From a virus: DNA of 64,000 nt. The stretch lies in IMG/VR virus record IMGVR_UViG_3300025771_000021, positions 1 to 64,000 of that record. One strand, written 5' to 3'. Numbering within the stretch: position 1 is the first letter of the stretch; each line of letters opens with the position of its first letter. The notes beneath the pieces were generated by a model that searched no databases, was not told the DNA's origin, and saw only the letters and a list, made by a program, of their open reading frames with translations. This document shows, piece after piece, positions 15,696-24,263 of this stretch. The position numbers were made by a program, and so were the translations under genes.

Positions 15696-16067
15696 ATGGA
15701 CAAAGTTTATGTAAGACAGGCTGAACGATATACAGTATGGGAAGCCACAGAACCAATCGAAGTTGATGTAGAAAAACTTCGTAAATGTGACCCACCTTTC
15801 GAGGGTGAGAACGAACAAGACCTTTTAGAATACCTAAAAGATAATGTTTGGGGAAATTATGATTGGGCTGAAAATGAAACCAATCAAGAAGTTTATGGTG
15901 AAGATGCAGCTATGGAACTAACCTTTGATGAGGTGTACGATGTAGAAGTATATTCAGATACTCGTGAGAAGTACCAACAAGCTTGGTTAGATGTTGGAGT
16001 ACCAAACGATGAGTATCGTAAGATGGGTGGATTTGAAGTAAAGGCAACTAACGTAGATGAAGCATAA
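15696..16067 (+). CDS. Acidic hypothetical protein, 123 residues
   Basis: A strongly acidic, aromatic protein directly after a good promoter. Several phage early inhibitors are small and acidic, but no specific family is recognised. Confidence 0.6.
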   Translation: MDKVYVRQAERYTVWEATEPIEVDVEKLRKCDPPFEGENEQDLLEYLKDNVWGNYDWAENETNQEVYGEDAAMELTFDEVYDVEVYSDTREKYQQAWLDVGVPNDEYRKMGGFEVKATNVDEA

Positions 16068-16070
16068 GTT

Positions 16071-16337
16071 ATGGCAATAGATAAAGACAAAGCAAAAGAG
16101 TTAGTTAACGATGCGAGATACATTCACGATTCGTTAAAAACATATCTCAAAGATGATAGTATAGAAGATTCATTATTATTCTTCTATGGGCACAAATGTA
16201 TTCAGTTAGCATCTGAACTTTTTCAAGAGGTAAATTTGAGAGATATAACTAAGAAACAAAAAGGTTATACTTATGATTTACTAAATGCATTTAAGGAAAA
16301 GTATCCAGAGTTTGAAGAAGAGTTCAATAAACAATAG
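16071..16337 (+). CDS. Hypothetical protein, 88 residues
   Basis: A helical soluble protein starting 4 nt after the preceding stop and ending 3 nt before the next gene. No motif is recognised. Confidence 0.58.
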   Translation: MAIDKDKAKELVNDARYIHDSLKTYLKDDSIEDSLLFFYGHKCIQLASELFQEVNLRDITKKQKGYTYDLLNAFKEKYPEFEEEFNKQ

Positions 16338-16339
16338 TT

Positions 16340-16942
16340 ATGGCAAGTGAAATGACATCCTTTGTTAAGGTTAAGAACGCTAACAAAGAAGTATATCAAA
16401 AGTTAAAAGAAATCTTCACACCAAGTGAAGGTAAGTACGATGTAAACTCAATCGAGTTAATCAATCGTGTTTGGGGAAGAAACTATTCCTATAAAGAAGA
16501 AAACGAAAATTGGGATGAAGAAAAAGATTGGCCATCTTGGGAAGAGTGGGATAAACTACTTGGACCTAAGTGGTGTAATGGAGAAGAGTTCTATATGGAT
16601 GAAGGAGATGATGAAGGTTCTTTTATTCTCAGAGCTGCATATGCAGTACCACAAGTTCTACTCGAAAAGATAGCAAAAACTCTTAGTGAGATTAAAGAAG
16701 ATTGTTATTTAGTTGGTAACTACGAACACGAAGATTATGACCCAGTTGGTGCATTCTTATACGCAAAAGATTGGGATGATATCGAAGATTTAGATTCGGG
16801 TTATGATTCAGAAGATTTATGGGAAAATGATGAACTTAGAGATGATATGTGGGATGAAGTTTCTGAATTAGAAAAAGATATTGAAAATGCGTATTTTGAG
16901 TACTTAGAAGATAAAAAGAATAATCCTGAAGATTACGAATGA
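16340..16942 (+). CDS. Very acidic protein, possibly DUF1281/ferredoxin-like fold
   Basis: The 200-residue protein has many Trp/Asp/Glu residues. Segments such as NRVWGRNYSY, GPKWC and the C-terminal YDPVGAFLYAKDW recall the Api92/DUF1281 family of phage and mobile-element proteins. That comparison is from memory. The last 60 residues are nearly all acidic and helical. Confidence 0.55.
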   Translation: MASEMTSFVKVKNANKEVYQKLKEIFTPSEGKYDVNSIELINRVWGRNYSYKEENENWDEEKDWPSWEEWDKLLGPKWCNGEEFYMDEGDDEGSFILRAAYAVPQVLLEKIAKTLSEIKEDCYLVGNYEHEDYDPVGAFLYAKDWDDIEDLDSGYDSEDLWENDELRDDMWDEVSELEKDIENAYFEYLEDKKNNPEDYE

Positions 16943-17127
16943 GAAAATTAATTTATAACGTAACAGATGGTGATGAAAGATATACTTTAGAGTTTATCAC
17001 CGATAGAACTCCTGAATGGACAGAGCAACAATATACAAGACATCGTATTAATTGTAGAATGGATTTAATTTCAAATGAAACCACAGAAGAACAAAAACCG
17101 ATATCAAGAGAAGTTGGATTGGGATGA
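16939..17127 (+). CDS. Small hypothetical protein, 62 residues
   Basis: The frame starts on the ATGA overlap with the acidic protein and has a short beta-rich N-terminal half. Its last 53 nt overlap the next frame. No family is recognised. Confidence 0.45.
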   Translation: MRKLIYNVTDGDERYTLEFITDRTPEWTEQQYTRHRINCRMDLISNETTEEQKPISREVGLG

Positions 17128-17278
17128 TATGACTCATGGTGAGGCATCCCACCACATCGGTAAAAAGACTACCGAAAAAGTTCACAAATCAAAAAAAGAT
17201 TATTCTCGAAAAGGAAAATCTAAAAAGAAATGGGATAGGTTCGATGATGATGATTTCTATCCAGATTCAAGAATATAA
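17075..17278 (+). CDS. Small basic/acidic protein, 67 residues
   Basis: A Lys-rich middle (KKTTEKVHKSKKDYSRKGKSKKK) followed by an acidic tail suggests a nucleic-acid-binding peptide. It overlaps the previous frame by 53 nt, so one of the two starts may be misplaced. Confidence 0.45.
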   Translation: MKPQKNKNRYQEKLDWDDMTHGEASHHIGKKTTEKVHKSKKDYSRKGKSKKKWDRFDDDDFYPDSRI

Positions 17279-17305
17279 ATAATATATACTTATATACTTG
17301 AAAAG

Positions 17306-17379
<74 letters not shown>

Positions 17380-17415
17380 CTACATTAAACTAAATTAATG
17401 TAATTAAATTAAATT

Positions 17416-18315
17416 ATGAAAAAAGTAATTTTACTATTTTTACTTTCAGTTATAGGAATAACTGTAAGTTGTGAGAAATCAGATTGGTTCTCACCAGAGG
17501 ATGTCGATTCCATCAAAGCAAGCTATCAAACTTATATTAATGATTTGACAGATGCTAAAAATGAATTGACAACTCAAGTAACAGACCTTACAACACAAGT
17601 TACTAATCTCACAACCGAGGTTGAAGAATTAGAAGCTTCTGTAAGTACTCTGACCGAATCAAATACTACGTTAATCGCTGAGAACGCAACAGTTCAAACA
17701 TTAACTGATAACGTAGCTACTTTGACTGCACAATTAGCAACCTTAACTTCTGAGAAAGAAGATTTGGATGCACAGATTGTGACTTTAACAACATCTAACA
17801 CAACTCTAACAACAAGTAACACAACGTTAACAGACCAAGTTACAACACTTACATCAAGTGTAACTGCTCTACAACTTGAGATTACTGATTTAGAAACAGA
17901 GGCAACTACGTTAGAGGGACAGATTACTTCATTAAAAGATGAAGTATTAACATTTAAAAACTTTAAACTATTGAGAGAGAAACTTGATACAATGGTGGCA
18001 GCAACGATTACTGATACTAATCTAAATGCAGCTATTGATTCTATCTCTATTGGTTTAACTTCTTCAAGTGTATCAGCAACTGTATTGAAAGGATTGATTA
18101 GTACTGAAGCAGATTGGTTATTTGATAACGCAATCAAGACAGGTACTACATCTATGACTACGGCAGTAAGTACATTCTATGATACATCCACAGATACAAA
18201 TGTAATTAACTTTAGAACTTTAGTTGGTGAACTAACAACTACTTGGAACACTGCTAAAGAAAGTACGTTAATCACATGGTTCATCGAATTCATTAAAGAA
18301 TACGAGAATCTATAA
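17416..18315 (+). CDS. Coiled-coil lipoprotein
   Basis: The 299-residue protein has a lipoprotein signal ending in the lipobox ITVSC (Cys19). It is followed by about 140 residues of heptad-like repeats with Leu/Val at core positions and Thr/Ser/Asn between (for example TTLTTSNTTLTDQVTTL), then a C-terminal alpha/beta-like domain. It should be anchored in the outer membrane and reach into the periplasm. A spanin-like or receptor-masking role is possible. The Thr-rich heptads are unusual. The gene sits alone between tRNA-Ala and tRNA-Glu. Confidence 0.7.
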   Translation: MKKVILLFLLSVIGITVSCEKSDWFSPEDVDSIKASYQTYINDLTDAKNELTTQVTDLTTQVTNLTTEVEELEASVSTLTESNTTLIAENATVQTLTDNVATLTAQLATLTSEKEDLDAQIVTLTTSNTTLTTSNTTLTDQVTTLTSSVTALQLEITDLETEATTLEGQITSLKDEVLTFKNFKLLREKLDTMVAATITDTNLNAAIDSISIGLTSSSVSATVLKGLISTEADWLFDNAIKTGTTSMTTAVSTFYDTSTDTNVINFRTLVGELTTTWNTAKESTLITWFIEFIKEYENL

Positions 18316-18342
18316 TTGACTGCCAGGCAAGCGTTGGTTTAT

Positions 18343-18360
18343 GGTTGTACCTTAACAACC
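18343..18360 (+). other. Hairpin upstream of tRNA-Glu
   Basis: GGTTGT (18343-18348) pairs with ACAACC (18355-18360) around a 6-nt loop. An alternative longer stem uses TTGGTT and AACCAA. It follows the lipoprotein stop and lacks a clear T-tract, so it may be a weak terminator or a processing signal for the tRNA. Confidence 0.4.
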
Positions 18361-18366
18361 AATTTT

Positions 18367-18438
18367 GGCCCCTTCGTCTATCGGTTAGGACGCCAGGTTT
18401 TCATCCTGGAAAGAGGAGTTCGATTCTCCTAGGGGCTA
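18367..18438 (+). tRNA. tRNA-Glu (anticodon TTC)
   Basis: The acceptor GGCCCCT pairs with AGGGGCT. The anticodon stem CCAGG/CCTGG holds loop TTTTCAT, and the T arm is AGGAG-TTCGATT-CTCCT. It reads GAA, the favoured Glu codon of the phage genes. Confidence 0.92.
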
Positions 18439-18454
18439 CTAAACATTTTAAATT

Positions 18455-18793
18455 ATGGTTACAACTATATTAATAGTATCTTTATCAATCTGTATAATTC
18501 TTTTATCAAGAGAAATTATCAAATTACAAAAAAGAGTTGATGTTCTTAACAAAGAAACCAACACAAGAATTTCGGTAACAGACCAACAAACTCATTTAAG
18601 AATTAATGAGGAGGTATCTCAACTTCTTGATATCATTAAACAGAATGCAGATAATACAGATACTTCAATAGAATATCAGTTAAAAGAATTGGAAAAGAAA
18701 ATTAAATCACTTATTCCACCTACCAACGATGAGTTGATGATGGAGGTTAAAAAAATGAGAGATGATTTTTTTGCATTAAGACAAAACTTTTAA
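18455..18793 (+). CDS. Single-pass membrane protein with coiled coil
   Basis: The 112-residue protein has an N-terminal transmembrane helix (residues 3-19) followed by a long charged coiled coil. That topology is shared with inner-membrane spanins, and the coiled-coil lipoprotein lies just upstream across a tRNA gene. The pairing is an inference from topology and position only. Confidence 0.55.
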   Translation: MVTTILIVSLSICIILLSREIIKLQKRVDVLNKETNTRISVTDQQTHLRINEEVSQLLDIIKQNADNTDTSIEYQLKELEKKIKSLIPPTNDELMMEVKKMRDDFFALRQNF

Positions 18794-18798
18794 AAAAA

Positions 18799-18883
18799 GG
18801 AGAGTTGGCAGAGTGGTCGATTGCGGCAGTCTTGAAAACTGTTGAGGGTAACACCTCCGGGGGTTCGAATCCCTCACTCTCCG
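18799..18883 (+). tRNA. tRNA-Ser (anticodon TGA)
   Basis: The acceptor GGAGAGT pairs with ACTCTCC. The anticodon loop is CTTGAAA, a long variable arm (about GTTGAGGGTAACACCTC) is present as expected for tRNA-Ser, and the T arm is GGGGG-TTCGAAT-CCCTC. Length is 85 nt. Confidence 0.92.
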
Positions 18884-18896
18884 CAAACAACATAAT

Positions 18897-19103
18897 ATGA
18901 AAAGATATCCTCATCAATGTGGACCAATAGAATATATTAACAATGAGGCTTATCAAATTGTTGCGAGATATTCCATAACAGAAGTTAAAGATGCTCAATT
19001 AATCAAAGAATGGTTGGGGTGTGATACCGTATTTAAATCAAACAGACAAAATCTATTTATATTTTGTAATCACATAGAAGAGATAACTTGGGAAACGATA
19101 TAG
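18897..19103 (+). CDS. Small hypothetical protein, 68 residues
   Basis: A soluble alpha/beta protein just after tRNA-Ser. Two Cys residues (Cys8, Cys42) and a third near the end are present but form no known motif. Confidence 0.52.
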   Translation: MKRYPHQCGPIEYINNEAYQIVARYSITEVKDAQLIKEWLGCDTVFKSNRQNLFIFCNHIEEITWETI

Positions 19104-19105
19104 TT

Positions 19106-19648
19106 ATGAAAATTCTGATAATTGCAATACCCCGTTCTGGTTCAACTTCGTTGATGAGCAATATAGCTAATATTTTATCTTTAAAACCAGTACCCGAACC
19201 ATTTAATCCTACATTTACAAAAAAGGTTAATTATACTATTGGTGAAGATGATGTTGTTGTTAAAATAATTACAGGACAGGATGATAGATATTCGGATATA
19301 ATTGATTGGGATTATTGGAAATCATTTATATTGGATTTTATTCCACAATTTGATAAAACAATATTGTTAACAAGAATGGATACTAAAGCTCAATTAGAAT
19401 CATTCTCATATGCTAGTCATTTTAAAAAAGGATGGTTTGAATCTTATACTTATGAATCACCACCATACGAAGTGATATCTGATTGTAAAGAATATTTAGA
19501 TTCAAGTATTGAAGCTATTAAAGAAGTAATAAGAAAATTAAAAAATAAAGGAATACATTTGGAAATAAAATATTATGAAGATTTTTTCGATGTATCTTCA
19601 GAAAAAAGACTAAGAAAATCATCCAAAAGCAATAATACTTTAATTTAA
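19106..19648 (+). CDS. Sulfotransferase-like P-loop protein
   Basis: The start at ATG 19106 (rather than 19088, inside the previous gene) gives a 180-residue protein opening with MKILIIAIPRSGSTSLM. PRSGSTS (residues 9-15) is the 5'-phosphosulfate-binding loop of PAPS sulfotransferases, and ILLTRMD takes the place of the usual RDP strand. It is shorter than most family members and may be a minimal or eroded version. It lies just before the dCMP deaminase. Confidence 0.6.
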   Translation: MKILIIAIPRSGSTSLMSNIANILSLKPVPEPFNPTFTKKVNYTIGEDDVVVKIITGQDDRYSDIIDWDYWKSFILDFIPQFDKTILLTRMDTKAQLESFSYASHFKKGWFESYTYESPPYEVISDCKEYLDSSIEAIKEVIRKLKNKGIHLEIKYYEDFFDVSSEKRLRKSSKSNNTLI

Positions 19649-19661
19649 TATACTTATATAT

Positions 19662-20117
19662 ATGAGATGGGTACAATACTTCAGAGAACTTGCACATACA
19701 GTCAAGAAAAAATCCAAAGATAAGAACACACAAATTGGTGCTGTAATTGTTGGTAAGGATAAAGAAATTGTATCTACTGGTTATAATTCTTTTCCTCGTG
19801 GTATTAATGATAATCTCGATGAAAGACAAGAAAGACCAGAAAAGTATTATTGGTTCGAACATGGTGAAAGAAATGCAATCTACAATGCAGCAAGAATAGG
19901 AGTTTCTACCAAGGGAACAACTATGTACCTTTCATGTGGAGTTCCTTGTTCAGATTGTGCAAGGGGAATCATAAATGCAGGAATCGTTCGTATCTTTTGT
20001 GAACGAGGTGGTGGAGCAAAAGGACCTAAATGGGCAGATTCAGCCGAACGTAGTTGGGAGATGTTAGAAGAAGCTGGTGTTAAAGTTTGTTTTTACGATG
20101 ATGATTTCCATGTCTAA
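19662..20117 (+). CDS. Deoxycytidylate (dCMP) deaminase
   Basis: The 151-residue protein has the zinc-dependent deaminase signature: HGERNA (residues 67-72, His67 ligand and Glu69 proton shuttle) and PCSDC (95-99, Cys96 and Cys99 ligands). The N-terminal NTQIGAVIVG and GYNSFPRG segments are typical of dCMP deaminases. The enzyme converts dCMP to dUMP for dTTP synthesis, a common T4-like function. The radical SAM gene begins inside its last codons. Confidence 0.88.
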   Translation: MRWVQYFRELAHTVKKKSKDKNTQIGAVIVGKDKEIVSTGYNSFPRGINDNLDERQERPEKYYWFEHGERNAIYNAARIGVSTKGTTMYLSCGVPCSDCARGIINAGIVRIFCERGGGAKGPKWADSAERSWEMLEEAGVKVCFYDDDFHV

Positions 20118-21192
20118 TTTGGTTAATAAAGATACATATTGTGCCTTACCATTCAATCACCTTTACGTTGAATCCACAGGTGACTTAAAACCATGTTGTA
20201 TTGGTAGTAGATTTAACTCATATACAAATTTAAAAGATATGAGTATCGAAGAGGCATTTAACACGGAAGAATATAAAAAACTTAGATTGGATTTACTTAA
20301 TGGAATAAAAAATCCTTTGTGTAATTCATGCTGGAATAAAGAAGAGAAGGGTATACTATCTCATAGACAACAAGTAGGTCAAACTGAGAATGTTCTTGGA
20401 GTGTGGGAGGAATACTATACGAAAGATGGGTATATGAAACCTGAGTTTGAGTATCTTGATATTAGATTTTCAAACTTATGTAATTTTAAGTGTATAATGT
20501 GTACTCATGATTATTCTTCATCTTGGTATGAAGAAAGACATAAAAAAGAAGGTAGACCAAAAGTTTTAAAAGTCAAAGAAAATATCGTATCGGAATTAAT
20601 CCCATATATAAAAAAATTAAAAAGTATATATTTTGCAGGTGGAGAGCCTCTGATTATGCCCGAACATTTCGAGTTACTTTCTTATCTACATAAACATAAT
20701 AGAGATATTTCTATTGTTTACAATACAAATTTATCTGTTATAAAATATGATACTACTGATTTAGTCAATATGTGGAAAGACTTCAAATCAGTAATGGTTC
20801 AAGTTAGTGTTGATGGTATGTATGAAATCGGAGAAAAAATAAGAGAGGGGTTTAAGACAGATAGATTTATAGAAAATATAAAGGTAATTAAAAATAATAA
20901 TATTACATACCACATATCACATACTACAGCAACTTATAATGTAAAAAATATTTATAACTTTATAAATGAACTATTAGATAGTGGTGTTATAAATAATACA
21001 AATGAGGTAAGTATAAATAACTTTGTAGTTACTCCTGAAAAATATTGTATATCAAACTTATCAACGGAAGAAAAAATAGAAATATACAACTATTTAATAG
21101 ATGTAAAAAGTAAAATAGAAGGAGATAGGATAATAGGTCAGATTGATGAAATTATAAAATTTCTTGACCTAAACTTAGAAAAAGTCATATAA
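20110..21192 (+). CDS. Radical SAM enzyme with N-terminal twitch/SPASM-like cluster
   Basis: From ATG 20110 the protein has 360 residues. Cys11, the CC pair at 29-30, Cys71 and Cys74 form an N-terminal auxiliary-cluster region. CNFKCIMC (124-131) is the CxxxCxxC site for the SAM-binding 4Fe-4S cluster, and YFAGGEPL is the GGE motif that contacts SAM. This is the twitch-domain radical SAM layout. The start overlaps the dCMP deaminase stop by 8 nt, and the Hint-like genes follow within 1 nt. The likely substrate class is a peptide or sugar; it cannot be specified. Confidence 0.85.
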   Translation: MSNLVNKDTYCALPFNHLYVESTGDLKPCCIGSRFNSYTNLKDMSIEEAFNTEEYKKLRLDLLNGIKNPLCNSCWNKEEKGILSHRQQVGQTENVLGVWEEYYTKDGYMKPEFEYLDIRFSNLCNFKCIMCTHDYSSSWYEERHKKEGRPKVLKVKENIVSELIPYIKKLKSIYFAGGEPLIMPEHFELLSYLHKHNRDISIVYNTNLSVIKYDTTDLVNMWKDFKSVMVQVSVDGMYEIGEKIREGFKTDRFIENIKVIKNNNITYHISHTTATYNVKNIYNFINELLDSGVINNTNEVSINNFVVTPEKYCISNLSTEEKIEIYNYLIDVKSKIEGDRIIGQIDEIIKFLDLNLEKVI

Positions 21193-21193
21193 A

Positions 21194-21625
21194 ATGTTAA
21201 AAGAAGGTACTTTAATACAGTTAGAAAAAACCAAAAAACAAATTGAAAGAATAAATCTAAGAGAAGAAGTAGTATCCTATGATGTAGAGAGTGCATCATT
21301 TTCTAACAATAGTATTGTTTGTTCTTATTATTCAAACATAGTAGATTCTTTCAGTAAAATAACTTTTGAAAATGAAGAATTTCTAATATGTGGTGGTCAT
21401 ACAAAAATATATACAAAACAAAGAGGTATTATATTAGTAGATAATCTTAGATATGGTGATATGTGTTTACGATTAGAAATAGTAAATAACAAAAAAATAA
21501 AACAATGGGTAAGAGTTAAATACATAACATTTGAAGATAATAAGGATGAAATATTTAGATTTATTCAGAGGTTAAGTGGATTTCAATTCTTTTTTGCAAA
21601 TAATTATTGTATTGGAACACCGTAG
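21194..21625 (+). CDS. Orphan Hint-like protein, first of a tandem pair
   Basis: The 143-residue protein shows FLICGGHTKIYTKQRGIILV (residues 63-82, block-B-like with His69), VDNLRYGDMCLRL (82-94, the L-x-x-GD strand), VKYITF, and RLSGFQFFFANNYCIGT (126-142), a degenerate block F ending with the protein. No nucleophile follows Met1 and no terminal Asn/extein is present. It begins 1 nt after the radical SAM stop, so the two are surely co-expressed. The fold is inferred from the pattern shared with 3594-4082 and 21628-22074. Confidence 0.48.
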   Translation: MLKEGTLIQLEKTKKQIERINLREEVVSYDVESASFSNNSIVCSYYSNIVDSFSKITFENEEFLICGGHTKIYTKQRGIILVDNLRYGDMCLRLEIVNNKKIKQWVRVKYITFEDNKDEIFRFIQRLSGFQFFFANNYCIGTP

Positions 21626-21627
21626 AA

Positions 21628-22074
21628 ATGAATAGATTTTTATCAAAAAATATGTCAATTACTTTAGATAATAGAGTAAAAACAATAGAGGAGTTATTCC
21701 ACAATTCAGAAAAGATACTTTCTTATGTTAATGGTGATATTAGGGAATCTGATTTGAATGTTAACAAACTCGAATCCCAAACCCCTTATTTTTTAAACAT
21801 GATATCTTTTGTACCTCCAAAAGAAGATAAACATAAACACATGACTATTTTGGTAGGTGATGGTATATATTTTTACTTAAATAATAAAGATAAATGGGTA
21901 TGTTCCTCTGATTTATGGCGTGGTGATTCTGTAAAACTATTTAATGGAGAAGAGCTTATTGTAAATGAAATACTATCAAAAAAAGAAAATGAAATATATA
22001 TTATAGAAGATATATTACCACACAATACTTTTTTTATAAATGGAATATTATCTAGTACGATGAAGTTAAAATGA
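21628..22074 (+). CDS. Orphan Hint-like protein, second of a tandem pair
   Basis: The start at ATG 21628, 2 nt after the previous stop, gives 148 residues. The C-terminal half has MTILVGDGIYFYL (72-84, Asp in place of the block B His), SSDLWRGDSVKL (93-104), VNEIL (112-116) and EIYIIEDI...TFFINGIL (122-141), closely parallel to the Hint-like protein at 3594-4082. The N-terminal half is unrelated to the other two. The stop overlaps the next ATG. Confidence 0.48.
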   Translation: MNRFLSKNMSITLDNRVKTIEELFHNSEKILSYVNGDIRESDLNVNKLESQTPYFLNMISFVPPKEDKHKHMTILVGDGIYFYLNNKDKWVCSSDLWRGDSVKLFNGEELIVNEILSKKENEIYIIEDILPHNTFFINGILSSTMKLK

Positions 22075-22229
22075 CAAACGAGAAAATCACAGAAGAACTC
22101 TTAATTAAATCCCACTCACTTGGAATCAAAGATGAAGTATGGAAACTTGCATCCAAACTTAAAGAAGAAGATAGAACTTTAGATTTCAATGGTTCAATTC
22201 AACAAGCTTTCGAACAACTTACTAAGTAA
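22071..22229 (+). CDS. Small hypothetical protein, 52 residues
   Basis: A helical charged protein (MTNEKITEELLIKSHSLG...) coupled to the Hint-like gene by ATGA. The pattern ELLIKSHSLGIKDEVW...LAEED-like is typical of small phage helical proteins, but no family is assigned. Confidence 0.5.
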   Translation: MTNEKITEELLIKSHSLGIKDEVWKLASKLKEEDRTLDFNGSIQQAFEQLTK

Positions 22230-22240
22230 TCCATTTCCAT

Positions 22241-22249
22241 ATATTTATA
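22241..22249 (+). promoter_or_regulatory. ATATTTATA motif 4 nt before a structural-type gene
   Basis: The late-type nonamer ends 4 nt before the ATG at 22254. If it acts like the other copies, transcription would start at or near the start codon and yield an essentially leaderless mRNA. Confidence 0.4.
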
Positions 22250-22253
22250 GTAT

Positions 22254-23111
22254 ATGGAATACATCTCTTTAGAAAATATAAGAAATAAATACCCAGAAGA
22301 ACTTTCTGTATCTCAAAAATATACAAGAAGAGGAAACTCTATTGTGTATAGTGGTAAGAGTGAATATTCAAATACAATTAATTTAGATTTTGATGTATCT
22401 GGTATAAACACAGTACCAAATAGTTCATTTAAATTTATTGTAGATATTGGGGGTTCTTTGTATACCTCTCCTGATTTTTTGAATTTATTACAAAATGCAC
22501 AACGAGAAAACAACCCATACTTTCAGAAAAAAACCGTTCCTATTGTAAAAATAAATTTAGGTGAAGCTACTACTCAAATTAGTGACCAATCTACGGCTGA
22601 GAAATATGCAGAAGTATCTGTAACTAACAATTTAAATTTTGGTGATACAACAAATAAAATATTACAACATATAGATTGGCTGATTAGTGACCAAAATGAA
22701 GGACTTAGAGACATTAAGTCCGGTGGTAATAGAGTTTATGGAGATTATAAATTGAATACGAGTCAATATAATATTGAGAGTGATAGTGGTCTTGGATTCG
22801 AGTTTACAGATGCACTAGAAAGTGGATTGGGGGAAACAGCTGAAACTAAAAACATTGTAGTTCCTGATACATCTACACAAGAAACATCAATATCAAAAAG
22901 AGAAAATATTCAACCCCCACCTGTTTACATACCCATAAAAAGAAAAACAGATTTTGATTTTTTAAGTGGAGGTAGAAATACAGGTCTAAGACAATTATCA
23001 GACCCAACTGGCTTAGATAGAACCGGACTAAGAGATGCGTATGATACTGGAGATTTTGGTCCACTTGGAGCAATGTTTGATAATGGGGAATTCGGTTCAT
23101 TTGATTTTTAA
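22254..23111 (+). CDS. Putative virion-associated protein sharing a motif with the 51269 gene
   Basis: The 285-residue protein has a beta-rich N-terminal half, a Pro/Thr linker, and a C-terminal motif TGLDRTGLRDAYDTGDFGPL (about residues 252-271). A near-identical motif occurs near residue 427 of the virion-cluster protein at 51269-52837. A partial extra copy (RNTGLRQLSDP) precedes it. The late-type motif just upstream and the shared motif suggest a virion protein encoded away from the main late cluster. Confidence 0.6.
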   Translation: MEYISLENIRNKYPEELSVSQKYTRRGNSIVYSGKSEYSNTINLDFDVSGINTVPNSSFKFIVDIGGSLYTSPDFLNLLQNAQRENNPYFQKKTVPIVKINLGEATTQISDQSTAEKYAEVSVTNNLNFGDTTNKILQHIDWLISDQNEGLRDIKSGGNRVYGDYKLNTSQYNIESDSGLGFEFTDALESGLGETAETKNIVVPDTSTQETSISKRENIQPPPVYIPIKRKTDFDFLSGGRNTGLRQLSDPTGLDRTGLRDAYDTGDFGPLGAMFDNGEFGSFDF

Positions 23112-23137
23112 GAACTGAAAGAAGAGAGCTTTAGATT

Positions 23138-23488
23138 ATGAGAAAAAGAGCAGTAAGTCTTACTAATTGGAAAAGGTATTTGGATTATGAAAATAATCCA
23201 AAACTTATCCCTTTTATAAAATCTCGTGGTAATGAGGTGTTTTGGCAAATTTCTCAAAACGTATGGAAATATAATGGTAGGGGGCTGTCATCACTAACTA
23301 TGATTATACATGAAAATGCACCCTATGCTATTAATATACCAAAAAAAGAATATTTTGAAGTTATGAATTATGCTTTGAGATTTTTTGAAAAGAGAGAAGA
23401 TTATAAAAAATGTCAAAGTATAATAGAATGGTTGGATAATATGAAGGAAAATGATAAAAAGAAAATAAAAAAAATTAAACTTATATAA
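23138..23488 (+). CDS. Hypothetical protein, 116 residues
   Basis: A basic, helical protein preceded by AGAAGAGAG. It ends in a Lys/Ile-rich tail. No family is recognised. Confidence 0.52.
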   Translation: MRKRAVSLTNWKRYLDYENNPKLIPFIKSRGNEVFWQISQNVWKYNGRGLSSLTMIIHENAPYAINIPKKEYFEVMNYALRFFEKREDYKKCQSIIEWLDNMKENDKKKIKKIKLI

Positions 23489-23493
23489 GGGTT

Positions 23494-23502
23494 ATATTTA
23501 TA
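23494..23502 (+). promoter_or_regulatory. ATATTTATA candidate late promoter
   Basis: The nonamer lies 20 nt upstream of the SGNH gene at 23523, the same spacing as before the virion genes. Confidence 0.5.
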
Positions 23503-23522
23503 TTAGAATATAAAACATTTTT

Positions 23523-24263
23523 ATGAAGATATTGAAGTATTGGAATAAAGATTCGTTTGAAATTACTAATTACAAATGGTTTTTATCTGACAGAAAAAAT
23601 AAAACCTTCACTACCAGTGGTTCTGATAACTCCAATCAAAACAAATACACATATAATAAACTTGGATTTAGAGGAGACTCGATTCCATTAAGTGGTAAGA
23701 AATTAATGGCAGTGGGATGTTCTCACACCGAAGGTATTGGCGTCAATGATGATGAAACTTGGCCATATTACCTATCAAGATTATTAAACTTTTCCCATAT
23801 AAACTTTGGATTTACAGGAAGAAGTAACGACTACATAGCTAGGTGTGTACTTTCTTTTGTAGAAGAAATAAACCCAGACCTAATCTGTATAATGTATTCT
23901 TATCCAGAAAGAAGAGAATATTACACTAACAGTGGTGGGATAGAATCATATCATCCTAATCCATGGGGTTGGTTTTTAGAAAATGAGAAAGAATTTAAAT
24001 CAATAACTAATATATCTAACGATAACAATAATTTTATAAATTGGTATAAAAATCATCTACTAATAAAAAACTATTTACAAAATAAAAAAATACCATTTGT
24101 TTGGAATGGTAAATTTTTAAACACAGAATATAGCGATGAGTTCAGATTTGATGGTAATTATGATATCGAATATGGTAATCACGCAACTTCAATACAAAAT
24201 AAAATATACGCTAACGAATTATATAATTTTATAAAAGAAAGAGAATATGCCGGAGAACATTGA
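23523..24263 (+). CDS. SGNH hydrolase-like protein
   Basis: The 246-residue protein has YTYNKLGFRGD (residues 42-52), a feature of SGNH proteins with an extra N-terminal strand. GCSHTEGIGV (65-74) follows with Ser67 as nucleophile, then GFTGRSNDYIAR (96-107) with block II Gly and Asn, and a C-terminal acidic/His pair near Asp214 and His220. It overlaps the phoH start by 17 nt. Unlike the other SGNH genes it has its own late-type motif. Confidence 0.66.
   Translation: MKILKYWNKDSFEITNYKWFLSDRKNKTFTTSGSDNSNQNKYTYNKLGFRGDSIPLSGKKLMAVGCSHTEGIGVNDDETWPYYLSRLLNFSHINFGFTGRSNDYIARCVLSFVEEINPDLICIMYSYPERREYYTNSGGIESYHPNPWGWFLENEKEFKSITNISNDNNNFINWYKNHLLIKNYLQNKKIPFVWNGKFLNTEYSDEFRFDGNYDIEYGNHATSIQNKIYANELYNFIKEREYAGEH

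Noticed and set aside
17694-18137. A 147-codon minus-strand frame
   Set aside because: It lies wholly within the coiled-coil lipoprotein gene and is the complement of its repetitive Thr/Leu codons. No gene on the minus strand in this window has a promoter, start context or recognisable protein.
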